From Hylemonella sp. (GTDB taxonomy: Bacteria > Pseudomonadota > Gammaproteobacteria > Burkholderiales > Burkholderiaceae_C): a DNA stretch of 62,228 nucleotides. Below are positions 9,832 to 19,127 of the stretch, piece after piece (the first letter of the stretch is position 1; each line of letters begins with the position of its first letter). A program made the translations under genes and the position numbers. The stretch is taken from NCBI GenBank assembly GCA_030680575.1, contig JAUXVI010000018.1:1-62228 (forward strand). The letters run 5' to 3'. Under the pieces are notes generated by a model. That model did not search any database. It was not told the DNA's origin and saw only the letters and a program-made list of their open reading frames with translations.

Positions 9832-10233
9832 ATGGAAACACCACTTCGTACTGTTAGAACCAACATCGTCCAGTCGATCCGGGCTTTCCGGGTCCAGGAT
9901 CTGCAGGAAGCTGCTCAGGCCTTGGGCCACCACTTCCTCTATGCCAATCTGGCCAATGCCCAGTCCAAGCAGGATGTGCTCGACCTGATTGCCCAGCAGT
10001 TCATGCTGGCCGTCAATGTCGGCAAGAACTTCGACGCCCTGTACGACTGCATGACGGATCCACTGCACAAGTCAGGACCACAGCCCGGCTTCATTGCCGT
10101 GCTGGAGCACATCCCGGCGAACGCCAAGTTTGACAAGGAAGCGCGCGAGCAGCTGCTCGACATCTTCCGCGATGCCTCGGACTATTGGGGAGACCGGAAG
10201 ATACCGTTCAGGTGCTTCTATTCTTTTCTGTAG
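9832..10233 (+). CDS. Barstar-family ribonuclease inhibitor
   Basis: A 133-residue acidic cytosolic protein of the barstar (barnase inhibitor) fold: LGHHFLYANLANAQSKQDVL near residue 30, VGKNFDALYDCMTDPL near residue 60 with the NFDALYDCL-type helix that plugs the RNase active site in barstar, and a final strand ending FYSFL. No signal peptide, so it would protect the cytoplasm from the RNase encoded immediately upstream. The length exceeds Bacillus barstar (90 residues) because of N- and C-terminal extensions that are common in proteobacterial members. It is almost certainly cotranscribed with the RNase gene. Confidence 0.9.
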   Translation: METPLRTVRTNIVQSIRAFRVQDLQEAAQALGHHFLYANLANAQSKQDVLDLIAQQFMLAVNVGKNFDALYDCMTDPLHKSGPQPGFIAVLEHIPANAKFDKEAREQLLDIFRDASDYWGDRKIPFRCFYSFL

Positions 10234-10267
10234 CCCGTTCTGCACAAACCAGCCAAGCAGAACGGGC
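10233..10267 (+). repeat. Inverted repeat after the barstar gene
   Basis: GCCCGTTCTGC (10233-10243) is exactly complementary to GCAGAACGGGC (10257-10267), overlapping the barstar stop. No T-run follows, so this may be an mRNA 3'-end stabiliser or a Rho-dependent end, not a classical terminator. Confidence 0.6.
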
Positions 10268-10437
10268 GAACGAGGCTAACGCAGAGGGCGTGAAAAGCGA
10301 AAATGTGGCCACAGGCATCGACCTGGGCGAAGAGGGCGGCGAGAAAATGCCGACCGACAAACTGCTTGACGTGTCGCCCTTGGCGCTACGCATGAGCAGT
10401 CCCTTCAACGCCGGTTACTGGCTCGCAGCGGCGTAAA
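10268..10437. other. Non-genic stretch between barstar and the GC-rich repeat
   Basis: Part of a 323-base gap. One reading frame stays open to 10436 but its product is low-complexity, begins inside the barstar gene and has no family pattern, so I do not call a gene. Nothing else is recognised. Confidence 0.5.
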
Positions 10438-10512
10438 AAGCTCCCCCTGAGCCGCGCCTGCGGCGCGTCACCCCCACTGGGGGCGGCGCTGGCGGACCGG
10501 CAAAGCCGGATC
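10438..10512 (+). repeat. GC-rich REP-like intergenic element, copy 1
   Basis: Starts AAGCTCCCCCTGAG, then a GC hairpin (CCGCGCCTGCGGCGCG), then a CCCCC/GGGGG hairpin and a GGCGGACCGGC tail. The same architecture recurs inverted at about 23700-23790 in this window. Confidence 0.6.
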
Positions 10513-10530
10513 CACGGCGCCCTCGATTTA

Positions 10531-10557
10531 GGCCACTGCCTTTGCAGTGGCCTTTTT
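10531..10557 (+). terminator. Terminator between convergent barstar and ksgA
   Basis: The 9-bp stem GGCCACTGC / GCAGTGGCC with a 4-base loop is followed by TTTTT on the plus strand, touching the 3' end of leftward ksgA. It probably ends rightward transcription. Confidence 0.75.
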
Positions 10558-11318
10558 CATGGCACGGCTTGCGCCAAGGCCACGTACTCCTGCACAGGCA
10601 CTTCCTCGGCACGACGCTGCAAGTCGAAGTTGCCGGCCAGGCCCTTCTCCTCCAGCCAGCGCCCCAGGGTGTGGCGCAGCAGTTTGCGCCGCTGGCTGAA
10701 TGCCACCTGCACGATCTCGCTCAAGCGCTTCACGTCGACCGGCGCCGGATCGGCGTGCGGCACCATGCGCACCACGGCACTGTCCACGCGCGGCGGCGGA
10801 TCAAAACTCTCGGGCGGCACGAACAGCACGTTCTCCATGGCGTAGCGCCATTGCAACATCACGCTGAGACGGCCGTAGTCGGAGGTGGCCGGCTGCGCCA
10901 CCATGCGGTCGATCACTTCCTTTTGCAACATGAAGTGCTGGTCTTCCACCGCCGCGACGTGCTCCAGCAGATGGAACAGGATAGGCGTGGAGATGTTGTA
11001 GGGCAGGTTGCCGACCACGCGCAGTTTCGCCGTACTGTGCGCCTGTGCCAGTTGCGTGAAATCCACCCTGAGCACATCAGACTCGACCACTTCCAGTTGG
11101 GCATGGGCGCGCAGCCGCGCCGCCAGATCGCGATCCAGCTCGATCACGATCAGGCGCCCCAGCCGCTCGACCAGCGGTTGCGTCAATGCGGCCAGGCCAG
11201 GGCCGATCTCGACCATCACCTGACCGGGACGGGGATCAATCGCACGCACGATGCCATCGATGATGCCGTCGTCGGCCAGAAAGTGCTGGCCGAAGCGCTT
11301 GCGAGGAATATGCCTCAT
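10557..11318 (-). CDS. rsmA: 16S rRNA (adenine1518-N6/adenine1519-N6) dimethyltransferase
   Basis: Also called KsgA. Dimethylates two adjacent adenines in helix 45 of 16S rRNA during late 30S assembly, using S-adenosylmethionine. The 253-residue protein has the SAM-binding motif [12 protein letters not shown] near residue 37, the acidic motif [10 protein letters not shown] near residue 60, and the catalytic NLPYNIS motif near residue 106. The conserved N-terminus KRFGQHFL supports the start at 11318. It is the last gene of an lptD-surA-rsmA run; in E. coli pdxA lies between surA and rsmA, and it is absent here. Confidence 0.97.
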   Translation of the reverse strand: MRHIPRKRFGQHFLADDGIIDGIVRAIDPRPGQVMVEIGPGLAALTQPLVERLGRLIVIELDRDLAARLRAHAQLEVVESDVLRVDFTQLAQAHSTAKLRVVGNLPYNISTPILFHLLEHVAAVEDQHFMLQKEVIDRMVAQPATSDYGRLSVMLQWRYAMENVLFVPPESFDPPPRVDSAVVRMVPHADPAPVDVKRLSEIVQVAFSQRRKLLRHTLGRWLEEKGLAGNFDLQRRAEEVPVQEYVALAQAVP

Positions 11319-11358
11319 CGCAGTAAGGACACAAGCGAGCCGAACAGGTAGGCTCTAT

Positions 11359-12732
11359 TCACTGCGGGGGCTCGCGCATTTCGACATAGGCACGGGCGCG
11401 AACATCCCGCACCCAATTGGCGTAGGCCTCATCGAGCTTCTTCTCGCGCAGCATGTTGCGGACCATCTCGCGTTGCTCGCGTTCACTCAGTGTCGTGTTG
11501 CGTCGTTCCAGCAATTGGATCAGGTGCACGCCGAAACGGGAAATCAGCGGTTCACCGATCTGGCCAGGCGCCAGCCGGTTCATGACTGCTTCGAACTCGG
11601 GGACGAACTGGCCCGGATAGGCCCAGCCCAGGTCGCCGCCCTGTTCAGCACTGCCATCCTGGGAATTTTGGCGTGCCAGCGTGGCGAAATCGGTCTGTCC
11701 GGCCTGAATGCGACGGCGGAAATCATTGAGCTTGTCGCGCGCTGCCGCCTCGCTCAACTGTGCGCTCGGGCGCAGCAGGATATGCCGGGCCCGGCTTTGC
11801 GTGATCACCACCGGCGGCAAGCCGGCATTGCGTTTCTCCACCAGCTTGAGAACGTGGAACCCGGCGCCGGAACGCACCAGCCCCGAGATACCACCTACCG
11901 CCAGCGACTTGGTCGCATCCAGAAACAACGGGGGATAACGGTCTGCCGGCCGCAAGCCAAGCTGGCCGCCGTTCGTGCGATCCGCCGCATCGGAAAGTTC
12001 ACGCGCCAGCGTCGCGAAGTCCTCGCCGGCGCGCGCCCGCTCAAGCGCCCGCTGGGCCTTGGCCTGCAAAGTAACAAGCTGCACCTCGCTGGCATTGTCA
12101 GGTACCGCCACCAGCAGCTGGGCTATATTGATCTGCTGATTCGCCGGCACATTGCTGTTGGCCAACTGCTCCTGCAGGTACTGATCAACCTCCAGATCGC
12201 TCACCCGCACCCGGGGCTCGACCTCACGCTCACGCAAACGCGTGAGCAAAAGCTGATTGCGCAACTGGTCGCGAAATTGCTTGGGATTGATGCCGTCCTG
12301 GGCAACTCGACGGCGCAACTCATCCACACTCAGCTGGTTTTGCATGGCAACGCTCTGCTCAGCCTGGTCGACCGAAGGCTCGTCCACCTTGATGCCTGAT
12401 TCCCGCGCGAGTTGCAGCTGCGCCTTCTCGTTGATCAGTTTTTCCAGCACCTGACGCGTGAGCTCCCGCGTATCGGGCGGCACCTGGCGTTGCTGGGCAT
12501 ATTGCTGCTGTGCGCGCTGCACCTCGACCGCCACGTCGTGGTTGGTAATGGGTTCAGAGTTGACCACGGTCACGATGAAATCCGCCTGACGAACCGCCCC
12601 CTGTGCCGAGACAGGCACGGCACTGACCGCTGGCGCGGTGCGCACGGCTGATCGCAGACCCTGCGCATGAGTCAGCGGAACGACAAAAATAAGCAGAAAA
12701 GCCGCACTCAGGGCAGAGACTCGAAAAATCAT
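11359..12732 (-). CDS. surA: Periplasmic chaperone / peptidyl-prolyl isomerase SurA
   Basis: Periplasmic chaperone for outer-membrane beta-barrel proteins, including LptD encoded immediately upstream. The 457-residue protein has a signal peptide (LSAAFLLIFVVPLTHAQG), an N-terminal SurA domain with VTVVNSEPITNHDV near residue 53, and two parvulin domains (first around 190-300, second around 310-410: RHILLRPSAQLSEAAA, DFATLARQNSQDGSAEQGGDLG in separate segments). It lies 6 bases from lptD, so the two are cotranscribed. Length and layout are normal for the family. Confidence 0.96.
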   Translation of the reverse strand: MIFRVSALSAAFLLIFVVPLTHAQGLRSAVRTAPAVSAVPVSAQGAVRQADFIVTVVNSEPITNHDVAVEVQRAQQQYAQQRQVPPDTRELTRQVLEKLINEKAQLQLARESGIKVDEPSVDQAEQSVAMQNQLSVDELRRRVAQDGINPKQFRDQLRNQLLLTRLREREVEPRVRVSDLEVDQYLQEQLANSNVPANQQINIAQLLVAVPDNASEVQLVTLQAKAQRALERARAGEDFATLARELSDAADRTNGGQLGLRPADRYPPLFLDATKSLAVGGISGLVRSGAGFHVLKLVEKRNAGLPPVVITQSRARHILLRPSAQLSEAAARDKLNDFRRRIQAGQTDFATLARQNSQDGSAEQGGDLGWAYPGQFVPEFEAVMNRLAPGQIGEPLISRFGVHLIQLLERRNTTLSEREQREMVRNMLREKKLDEAYANWVRDVRARAYVEMREPPQ

Positions 12733-12738
12733 GATGGG

Positions 12739-15135
12739 TCAATCGTAATTGCTGAAACGGCTGGGTGAGCCGATCTGTTCACGCAGTTGCTGATAGCGAG
12801 GGATATTTCTTACCAGTGTCGACATCGGGTCGATGCCCACCCGGGAAAAGCCGACGAACTCGAGCTGGAACATGATGCGCTCGTTGGTGGACACCAAGCC
12901 GGTCGACAAGCGCTCCAGCACAATGCGGCCCAACCAGCAACCGCCATCGTACTCAAAACCGACGATGGAATCGACCAGCTTGCTGTCTTTCAGGCTAAAG
13001 TTCAATCTGCCAACGCTGTACCAGCGACCAGGCCCCTGGCCGCGGCCCTTCCCAAGATCCTGTCCTGTGTCACCCCAGAGATTGTTGAGCGGCCATTGCC
13101 AGCCAACATCGACCAGTTCGCTGACATCGCGCTGAAAGCGGTAGGCCATATTGAGCACCCGGTAGTTGCCGGGATGGTAGCGCGCACCAACCGTCGAGCG
13201 AACCGATTTTTCACTGGTCGGGTTGTACTGAACCGTCGAATCAAACAGCCAGCGCTGATCCCAGTTAAAGCCCGCCCCCAACATAATATCGCTCAGGCGC
13301 TCCTTGGCCGGCGTACCGCCAGGCAGGGTGACGATTTGATCTGCAAAACGATAGCGTTGCGCGATACTGAAACGTGCTGTTTCGGCACCCGTTTTCGGAT
13401 CCAGCAGACGCGTGGTGACACCCGCGGTAAGCAGGTTATTGTCAGAAATACGATCGTTGCCAACGAAAGCATTTTCGGTATAGATGCTGGCAAAGTTGAA
13501 GTCGTTGGCACCCGAATCGTAATTGGGCAGATAGCTCTGATCAACATAGGGCGTTTTCACATAGAACAGACGAGGCTCGAGGGTCTGGCGAAAGGCTCGC
13601 CCGAGGTAGCGGGCATCGCGCTCGAACACCAATCCGCTGTCAAGGCTGAATGTTGGCACCGTGCGTGTTGCGATGGTGGCACCCGACGCCAATACTGTGT
13701 CGAATTGATAAGCGGTCGAATGCAGCTGCAGTTTGGGTGTGATGAAACCAGCCGCACTGAGCAACGGCCGGCTGATCTGACCCAGCAACACACTGCGCTG
13801 GCTATTGGGTTGCCCGGTGAGTCGCCGGTCGGCCTCGAAAGCGGTGTAGTCGCCATCCAGCGAGACCTCGAAACCGCCAGCATCCAGCCGCGCGTAACGA
13901 GCCGACAACTGAGGTAATCGATCATACGGTGGCGTGATTGGCGACTCAGAATCCTGCAAGGTCTGCCACTTAAGCACACGCAGAGTGGTGCTGAAAAATC
14001 CCTGCCCCCAGCCGAGCGTGACATCATTGGCCAGTAAGCGTTGTGTCAAGGACGTCGCAGCACGTGGAAAGTCGCGCCAGTAGTTATCATCGCTCACACG
14101 GTTGAGATTAAGATTGACACCGACACCACCAATCAATGGCAGGCCCAAACCGCCGGCGTGCGTATATGAATAGCCCCAGCGGTCACCGTCACGAAGTTTG
14201 TCACCTGGCAGGTAATCGACGCGCAAGCGCCCAATGTAGTCGGGCTCCAAGTAGCGGAATTCGCCACCCACGTTGACCCCACGCTTCAGCATCACCGTGG
14301 GGTAAAGCGTGGCGTCACGGTTCGGCGCAATGTTCCAGTAATAGGGCACCGTGAGCTCCGTACCGCTGGTGCTGTCCACCCCATATATGGGCGCCAAGAA
14401 GCCGGACTTGCGCTTCTCGCTCAAGGAAAAACTGACAGAAGGCACCGACAGGAATGTGACCCCTTTGAAGCTCAGTTTCGCATCTTCGGCTTCGCCGACC
14501 TCTTCCTCGTTGTCGATGCGCAGCGTCGCCGCCCGCATCAACCAGTCCGGCATCCAGCTCGGCCCGGGCGTCCGCTGACAGGTCGTGAAGGTCGCATTCC
14601 GGATCACGGCCCGACTCTCATCCAGAAAATCGGCACGCTCGGCCTTGCCGTGTCCGCCGTTGCCCAGAAATTGGTAATCCGGCTGCGTGAAAAACCCTTC
14701 GAAGGCATCGACCTTGAGCTCCATCTGCGGGCCCTCGAACACACTGCCCCCCCGGTTGATGCGCACATTGCCGCGGGCCTTGGCCAGGTCATCGGGCTGG
14801 TAATACTCCAGCCGGTCGGCCCGGATCACGGTGTCACCACGCCGCAGTTCAACACGGCCTTCGGCAATCATTTCAAGATCCGGGCGGCCGCTCAGGAGAT
14901 CGCTGAAGAGAAAGGTCGGCAAGCTGCGGCGCTGCGCCGGCGGGATCTGCTCCTGTAGCTGAGAACTGCTTCGTAACTGAACCGACTCGTTCTGAGCAGG
15001 CGCCGCCTCCTGCGCCCGCACCAGACCAGCCTGCAGCAACGCCGCCACCAGCAAGGCCAGCGGCGGTAGCATGGCACAGGGACCGGAGGCGAAGCAGGAC
15101 GCCCTGAGGTTCAAATCACGCATCGGTAAACGCAT
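12739..15135 (-). CDS. lptD: LPS-assembly outer-membrane protein LptD
   Basis: Outer-membrane component of the Lpt machine that inserts lipopolysaccharide into the outer leaflet. About 798 residues from ATG 15135; ATG 15123 is equally possible, and longer frames would run into the divergent amgK. It has a hydrophobic signal stretch (LPPLALLVAALLQAGLVRAQ), an OstA/LptA-like N-terminal jellyroll (EGRVELRRGDTVIRADRLEY and ARGNVRINRGGSVFEGP regions) and a long C-terminal barrel with alternating aromatic residues. Heads the lptD-surA-rsmA operon. Confidence 0.95.
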   Translation of the reverse strand: MRLPMRDLNLRASCFASGPCAMLPPLALLVAALLQAGLVRAQEAAPAQNESVQLRSSSQLQEQIPPAQRRSLPTFLFSDLLSGRPDLEMIAEGRVELRRGDTVIRADRLEYYQPDDLAKARGNVRINRGGSVFEGPQMELKVDAFEGFFTQPDYQFLGNGGHGKAERADFLDESRAVIRNATFTTCQRTPGPSWMPDWLMRAATLRIDNEEEVGEAEDAKLSFKGVTFLSVPSVSFSLSEKRKSGFLAPIYGVDSTSGTELTVPYYWNIAPNRDATLYPTVMLKRGVNVGGEFRYLEPDYIGRLRVDYLPGDKLRDGDRWGYSYTHAGGLGLPLIGGVGVNLNLNRVSDDNYWRDFPRAATSLTQRLLANDVTLGWGQGFFSTTLRVLKWQTLQDSESPITPPYDRLPQLSARYARLDAGGFEVSLDGDYTAFEADRRLTGQPNSQRSVLLGQISRPLLSAAGFITPKLQLHSTAYQFDTVLASGATIATRTVPTFSLDSGLVFERDARYLGRAFRQTLEPRLFYVKTPYVDQSYLPNYDSGANDFNFASIYTENAFVGNDRISDNNLLTAGVTTRLLDPKTGAETARFSIAQRYRFADQIVTLPGGTPAKERLSDIMLGAGFNWDQRWLFDSTVQYNPTSEKSVRSTVGARYHPGNYRVLNMAYRFQRDVSELVDVGWQWPLNNLWGDTGQDLGKGRGQGPGRWYSVGRLNFSLKDSKLVDSIVGFEYDGGCWLGRIVLERLSTGLVSTNERIMFQLEFVGFSRVGIDPMSTLVRNIPRYQQLREQIGSPSRFSNYD

Positions 15136-15253
15136 CGGTGCATTGGGCGTATCGGGATTTCGGTAAATCGGAAGAATCAGACTCTGGCATGGGCAGGCTT
15201 TGTAGAATGGATTATCCATGACCCCAACCGAAGCGCGCTCTGGCGCCACCCCG

Positions 15254-16315
15254 ATGTCTGAAACCGCCATAACCTGGACTTCCCCCGAACGCGAGACCGC
15301 CTTCCACCAGTGGCTCGACGCCCAGGCAGCACCCCAGCAGCTCCAGACGGCCACGCTGCGGCCAGCATCGGCCGACGCCAGTTTCCGGCGCTATTTCCGC
15401 ATCGATGCCGCCCAGGGCAGCCGCATCATCATGGATGCACCGCCTGAGAAGGAAAATTGCCGCCCGTTCGTGCAAGTCGCCAGCCTGATGCAGGAGGCCG
15501 GCCTGAACGTGCCGCAGATCCTGGCCTGGGACGAGGCACAGGGCTTCATGTTGCTGTCCGACCTTGGCGGTCAGACCATGATGCAGGTGATTGATCGGGA
15601 CCATGCCGCCGCCAATCTGCCTCTTTACCTGCAGGCGGTTGATGCCCTGGTCGCTTGGCAAAAAGCATCCCAACCCGGCGTGCTACCGCCTTATGACGAA
15701 GCCCTGCTGCGACGCGAACTAGAACTTTTCCCAGACTGGTACCTGACACACCACCGAGGCATCGCCGTGGAAGGCAAAGTACGCGAGACACTGGACCGGA
15801 TGTTCGCGCTCATCATCGAACGCAACCTGGCCTGGCCCAGTGTCTACGTGCACCGCGACTTCATGCCGCGTAATCTGATGATTCCCGGCGATGCCGCTGA
15901 ACCCCGCCTGGGTGTGCTGGACTTCCAGGACGCGGTCTACGGCCCCATCACCTACGACATCGCCAGCCTGCTGCGCGACGCCTTCCTGAGCTGGGACGAG
16001 GAATTCGTGCTCGACGTCACCATCCGCTACTGGCAGAAGGCCCGCGCCGCCGGCCTGCCGGTCGGCGACGACTTCGGCGAGTTCTACCGCGGCGTGGAAT
16101 GGATGGGCCTGCAACGCCACCTCAAGGTGGCCGGCATCTTCGCTCGCCTCACCTTGCGCGACGGCAAGCCACAGTACCTGGCCGATGCCCCGCGTTTCAT
16201 CCAGTACATCCGTGCCACCTGTTCGCGTTACATAGAGCTCAAGCCCCTGCTACGGCTGGTGGACGAGGTCGAGGGCATCACCGAGGCCAGCGGCTACGCC
16301 TTTGGCCGGGTTTAA
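15254..16315 (+). CDS. amgK: Anomeric N-acetylmuramate/N-acetylglucosamine kinase-like phosphotransferase
   Basis: Aminoglycoside-phosphotransferase-fold kinase expected to phosphorylate MurNAc/GlcNAc at C1 in the cell-wall recycling route found in many Gram-negatives. The motifs fit the AmgK group: RPASADASFRRYFRID near residue 40, MDAPPEKENCRPFV near residue 60, catalytic HRDFMPRNLM near residue 200, and metal-binding LDFQDAVYGPITYDIASLL near residue 225. The start at 15254 gives the ordinary N-terminus; an in-frame ATG at 15218 is possible. It diverges from lptD, a common arrangement for amgK. The usual partner murU (nucleotidyltransferase) is not next to it here, so the assignment is by family only. 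Confidence 0.8.
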   Translation: MSETAITWTSPERETAFHQWLDAQAAPQQLQTATLRPASADASFRRYFRIDAAQGSRIIMDAPPEKENCRPFVQVASLMQEAGLNVPQILAWDEAQGFMLLSDLGGQTMMQVIDRDHAAANLPLYLQAVDALVAWQKASQPGVLPPYDEALLRRELELFPDWYLTHHRGIAVEGKVRETLDRMFALIIERNLAWPSVYVHRDFMPRNLMIPGDAAEPRLGVLDFQDAVYGPITYDIASLLRDAFLSWDEEFVLDVTIRYWQKARAAGLPVGDDFGEFYRGVEWMGLQRHLKVAGIFARLTLRDGKPQYLADAPRFIQYIRATCSRYIELKPLLRLVDEVEGITEASGYAFGRV

Positions 16316-16374
16316 ATAAAAACAGCACCAAGCCCTTGCCAAATCTACGCCAACCGCTCCTGAATTCATAGCAA

Positions 16375-17094
16375 ATGCCTCGTTTCCACTGCCCCATGCC
16401 GCTGGCCAGCGGCGCGCTGCTCGACCTGCCCGCGGGTGCCGCGCGCCATGTGCAGGTGCTGCGCCTGCAGCCGGGCTCGGCCATCACGCTCTTCAATGGC
16501 GAAGGTGGTGAGTTTGAGGCCGCCATCATGCGCATGGGCCGCAGCGAGGTGCAGGTGCAGGTCGGCGCCCATACGTCCGTGGAACGTGAGACAGCGCGTG
16601 CAGTGCACCTGGCGCTCGGCGTGCCGGCCAACGAGCGCATGGACTGGCTGGTGGAAAAAGCCACCGAACTCGGCGTCGCCAGCATCCAGCCACTGCTGGC
16701 TGAACGCAGCGTGCTCAAACTCAAGGGTGAGCGCGCCGAAAAGAAACGCGCGCACTGGCAGGGCATTGCCATTGCGGCCTGCGAGCAGTGCGGCCGCAAC
16801 CGCGTGCCCGAGGTACGCGAGAGCCTGGCCTTGCCGGACTGGGCCCAGACGCTGGGCCCCGGCACCCGGTTCTTGCTGTCGCTGCAAGCCGGCAGCCAGT
16901 CCCTGCAGCAGGCGCTGGCTGCCGCCGGCCAGGGGCCGGTGACCTTTCTCTCCGGCCCCGAAGGCGGCCTCACCAGTGCCGAAGAAGCCGCCGCTCTGGC
17001 GTGTGGCTTTGTGCCCGTCACGTTGGGCTCGCGCACACTGCGCGCCGAGACCGCGCCGCTGGCGGCTCTGGCGACACTTACACTGGGCACATGA
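16375..17094 (+). CDS. rsmE: 16S rRNA (uracil1498-N3)-methyltransferase
   Basis: SPOUT-class methyltransferase that modifies U1498 of 16S rRNA. The 239-residue protein shows an N-terminal PUA-like domain (HVQVLRLQPGSAITLFNGEGGE), the ERMDWLVEKATELGV stretch near residue 87, the EQCGRNRVP motif near residue 138, and the trefoil-knot SAM site LSGPEGGLTSAEEAAA / LGSRTLRAETAPLAAL near the C-terminus. The length is typical. It overlaps the next gene by 4 bases (ATGA), implying translational coupling. Confidence 0.96.
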   Translation: MPRFHCPMPLASGALLDLPAGAARHVQVLRLQPGSAITLFNGEGGEFEAAIMRMGRSEVQVQVGAHTSVERETARAVHLALGVPANERMDWLVEKATELGVASIQPLLAERSVLKLKGERAEKKRAHWQGIAIAACEQCGRNRVPEVRESLALPDWAQTLGPGTRFLLSLQAGSQSLQQALAAAGQGPVTFLSGPEGGLTSAEEAAALACGFVPVTLGSRTLRAETAPLAALATLTLGT

Positions 17095-18260
17095 ACCGTC
17101 CTCTGCTGCTGCTGGCCATCTGCCAGGGTCTGTTTCTCACCAACAACGTCGTCTTCATCGCCATCAACGGCTTGGTGGGCCTGAGCTTGGCGCCGCTGGG
17201 CTGGATGGCCACGCTGCCGGTGATGGGTTATGTGGTCGGCGGCGCCTTGAGCACCGGTCTGGTCGCGCGCTCGCAGGCACGCTACGGCCGTCAGGCCTCG
17301 TTCCAGATCGGCCTGGTGGTCGCGCTGCTGTCGGCCCTGCTGTGTGCCTGGGCGGCTTGGCATCACAATTTCTGGCTGCTGGTCGCAGCCACCGTGGTGG
17401 CGGGCTATTACAGCGCCAACGGCCAGCTCTACCGTTTTGCCGCCGCCGAACTGGCTGCGCCAGCCTACCGAGAAAAAGCCGTTTCGCTGGTGCTGGCCGG
17501 CGGTCTGATCGGCGCCATCATCGGGCCGAATCTGGCCAAGTACACCCGCAACCTGTTGGCCACGCCTTTTGCCGGTGCCTATCTGGCACTGGCCGTCGTG
17601 GCCGTGCTGGCCATGGGGCTGATGGCCTTCGTGCGCTTTCCGGCCGTGCCGGCAACGCAAAAGAGCAGCGCCGGCGGACGCCCCATGCGGGAGATCGTGC
17701 GCCAGCCGCTGTTTTTTGTTGCCGCCGTCGGCGCGGCGCTGGGTTATGGCGTGATGAACCTGCTGATGGCCGCAACACCGCTGGCGATGCAGGTGTGCGG
17801 CTTTCCCTTTGACGATGCGGCGCTGGTACTGCAGTGGCACGTGATCGGCATGTTCGCGCCGGGTTTTTTCACCGGTCATTTGATCAAGCGTTTCGGCACG
17901 CTGACCATCATGGGCGTTGGCGTGTTGCTCAATGCACTGTGCATCGTGATTGCGCTCACCGGCGTCGATCTGCACCAGTTCCTGGTTGCGCTCTTTCTGC
18001 TCGGTGTTGGCTGGAATTTCCTCTTCACCGGCAGCACCACGCTGGCGCTGCAGGCCTACCGCCCAGAGGAGAAAGACCGGGCCCAGGCCGCCATCAACTT
18101 CAGCGTGTTCGCGGTCATGGCCATCACTTCCTTCGCCTCCGGCGCACTGGTCACCACCCAGGGCTGGCAGTTGCTGAACCTCGGCTCACTGGTGCCAGTG
18201 GCACTCACCGGGGCCGCGCTGCTGTGGCTGGCGCTGCGGCGGCAGACGGCACGAGGGTGA
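17091..18260 (+). CDS. MFS transporter (12-TM)
   Basis: A 389-residue inner-membrane protein with about 12 predicted membrane segments arranged as two six-helix halves joined by a short basic loop (FPAVPATQKSSAGGRP near residue 190). It has an MFS-type cytoplasmic loop (ARSQARYGRQASFQIG) after helix 2. The ATG at 17091 overlaps the rsmE stop. The substrate cannot be deduced; the coupling with rsmE is positional only. It ends 12 bases before the convergent hydrolase gene. Confidence 0.85.
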   Translation: MNRPLLLLAICQGLFLTNNVVFIAINGLVGLSLAPLGWMATLPVMGYVVGGALSTGLVARSQARYGRQASFQIGLVVALLSALLCAWAAWHHNFWLLVAATVVAGYYSANGQLYRFAAAELAAPAYREKAVSLVLAGGLIGAIIGPNLAKYTRNLLATPFAGAYLALAVVAVLAMGLMAFVRFPAVPATQKSSAGGRPMREIVRQPLFFVAAVGAALGYGVMNLLMAATPLAMQVCGFPFDDAALVLQWHVIGMFAPGFFTGHLIKRFGTLTIMGVGVLLNALCIVIALTGVDLHQFLVALFLLGVGWNFLFTGSTTLALQAYRPEEKDRAQAAINFSVFAVMAITSFASGALVTTQGWQLLNLGSLVPVALTGAALLWLALRRQTARG

Positions 18261-18272
18261 GCGGAGCCCGGC

Positions 18273-19127
18273 TCAAAAGCGGGCATCCAGCCAGCGCTTG
18301 AGCTGGTCGAACACCGGCTCGCGCTCCAGCTCGTTGAAGATCTCGTGATAGGCCTGCTCAAAACAATGTGCGGTCACCACGCCGGCGGGGGCCGCCGCGG
18401 CAAAGTCGCGGCTGCCCGCCGGGCTGACCAGATGGTCGTCCCCGGCATACAGCAGCAGCGTCGGCACGCGCCATTGCGCGGCCAGCGCACGGGTGGCGGT
18501 GCTGGCCTCGACGATGAAATGTGCCAGTCGGCCCGAGATGCGGTCGTGGATCAAGGGGTCCTGTTGGTAGGCGTGCACCACCGCCGCGTCGTGTGAAATC
18601 AGCCGGGGATCGAGGCCGTTGCGCACGCACAGGTCGGGCGCCAGGCGCGGCAGCACCGCGAGCAACAGTTTCTGCCAGAAGCCCAGACCCGGATCGAGCG
18701 CCGGCGAAGACAGCACCAGGCCCTCGACCGATCCCGGCTGGAGGGACACAAAACGCGCCGCCACCAGCCCGCCCAGACTGTGGCCAAACAGAATCAGCGG
18801 CGTCGCCGGGTCCATGCGCGCACGGGTGCTGTCCAGCACATCGGCCAGATCGTCGAGCAATCGCAGGTCATGCGGCAGGCTGCCGCGCACACCGCTGGAT
18901 TCACCATGGCCGTACTGGTCGTAGCCACGCACCGCAAAGCCCCAGTCATTGAGACGCCGCGCCACGTGGTCATAGCGCCCGGCATGTTCGGCCAGGCCAT
19001 GCACCAGCAGCACGACGCCGCGCAAAGTGCGGCCATAGGCCAGCGGCCAGTCCTGGATGGCGATGTTCTCGCCGTCGCTGGCCACAAAGGTGGAGAGGGT
19101 GGATTCCGTCAAGCTTCGGCGCCTCAA
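18273..19127 (-). CDS. Alpha/beta hydrolase, monoacylglycerol-lipase-like
   Basis: A 284-residue serine hydrolase of the Hydrolase_4/serine aminopeptidase S33 type. It has an oxyanion-hole region VLLVHGLAEHAGRY near residue 40, the nucleophile elbow GHSLGG with Ser117, a candidate acid in LLYAGDDHLVSP and a candidate His in QAYHEIFNE near the C-terminus. No signal peptide is evident, so it is probably cytosolic. Likely substrates are monoacylglycerols or lysophospholipids, as in characterised relatives. It overlaps the upstream M20 peptidase gene by 4 bases (ATGA), so the two are coupled. Confidence 0.85.
   Translation of the reverse strand: MRRRSLTESTLSTFVASDGENIAIQDWPLAYGRTLRGVVLLVHGLAEHAGRYDHVARRLNDWGFAVRGYDQYGHGESSGVRGSLPHDLRLLDDLADVLDSTRARMDPATPLILFGHSLGGLVAARFVSLQPGSVEGLVLSSPALDPGLGFWQKLLLAVLPRLAPDLCVRNGLDPRLISHDAAVVHAYQQDPLIHDRISGRLAHFIVEASTATRALAAQWRVPTLLLYAGDDHLVSPAGSRDFAAAAPAGVVTAHCFEQAYHEIFNELEREPVFDQLKRWLDARF

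Noticed and set aside
10185..10436. Small ORF (83 codons) after the barstar gene
   Set aside because: It starts within barstar in another frame, has no RBS or family pattern, and ends in a repeat element.
16278..17975. 565-codon minus-strand frame opposite rsmE and the MFS gene
   Set aside because: It spans two well-supported genes and has no recognisable domain.
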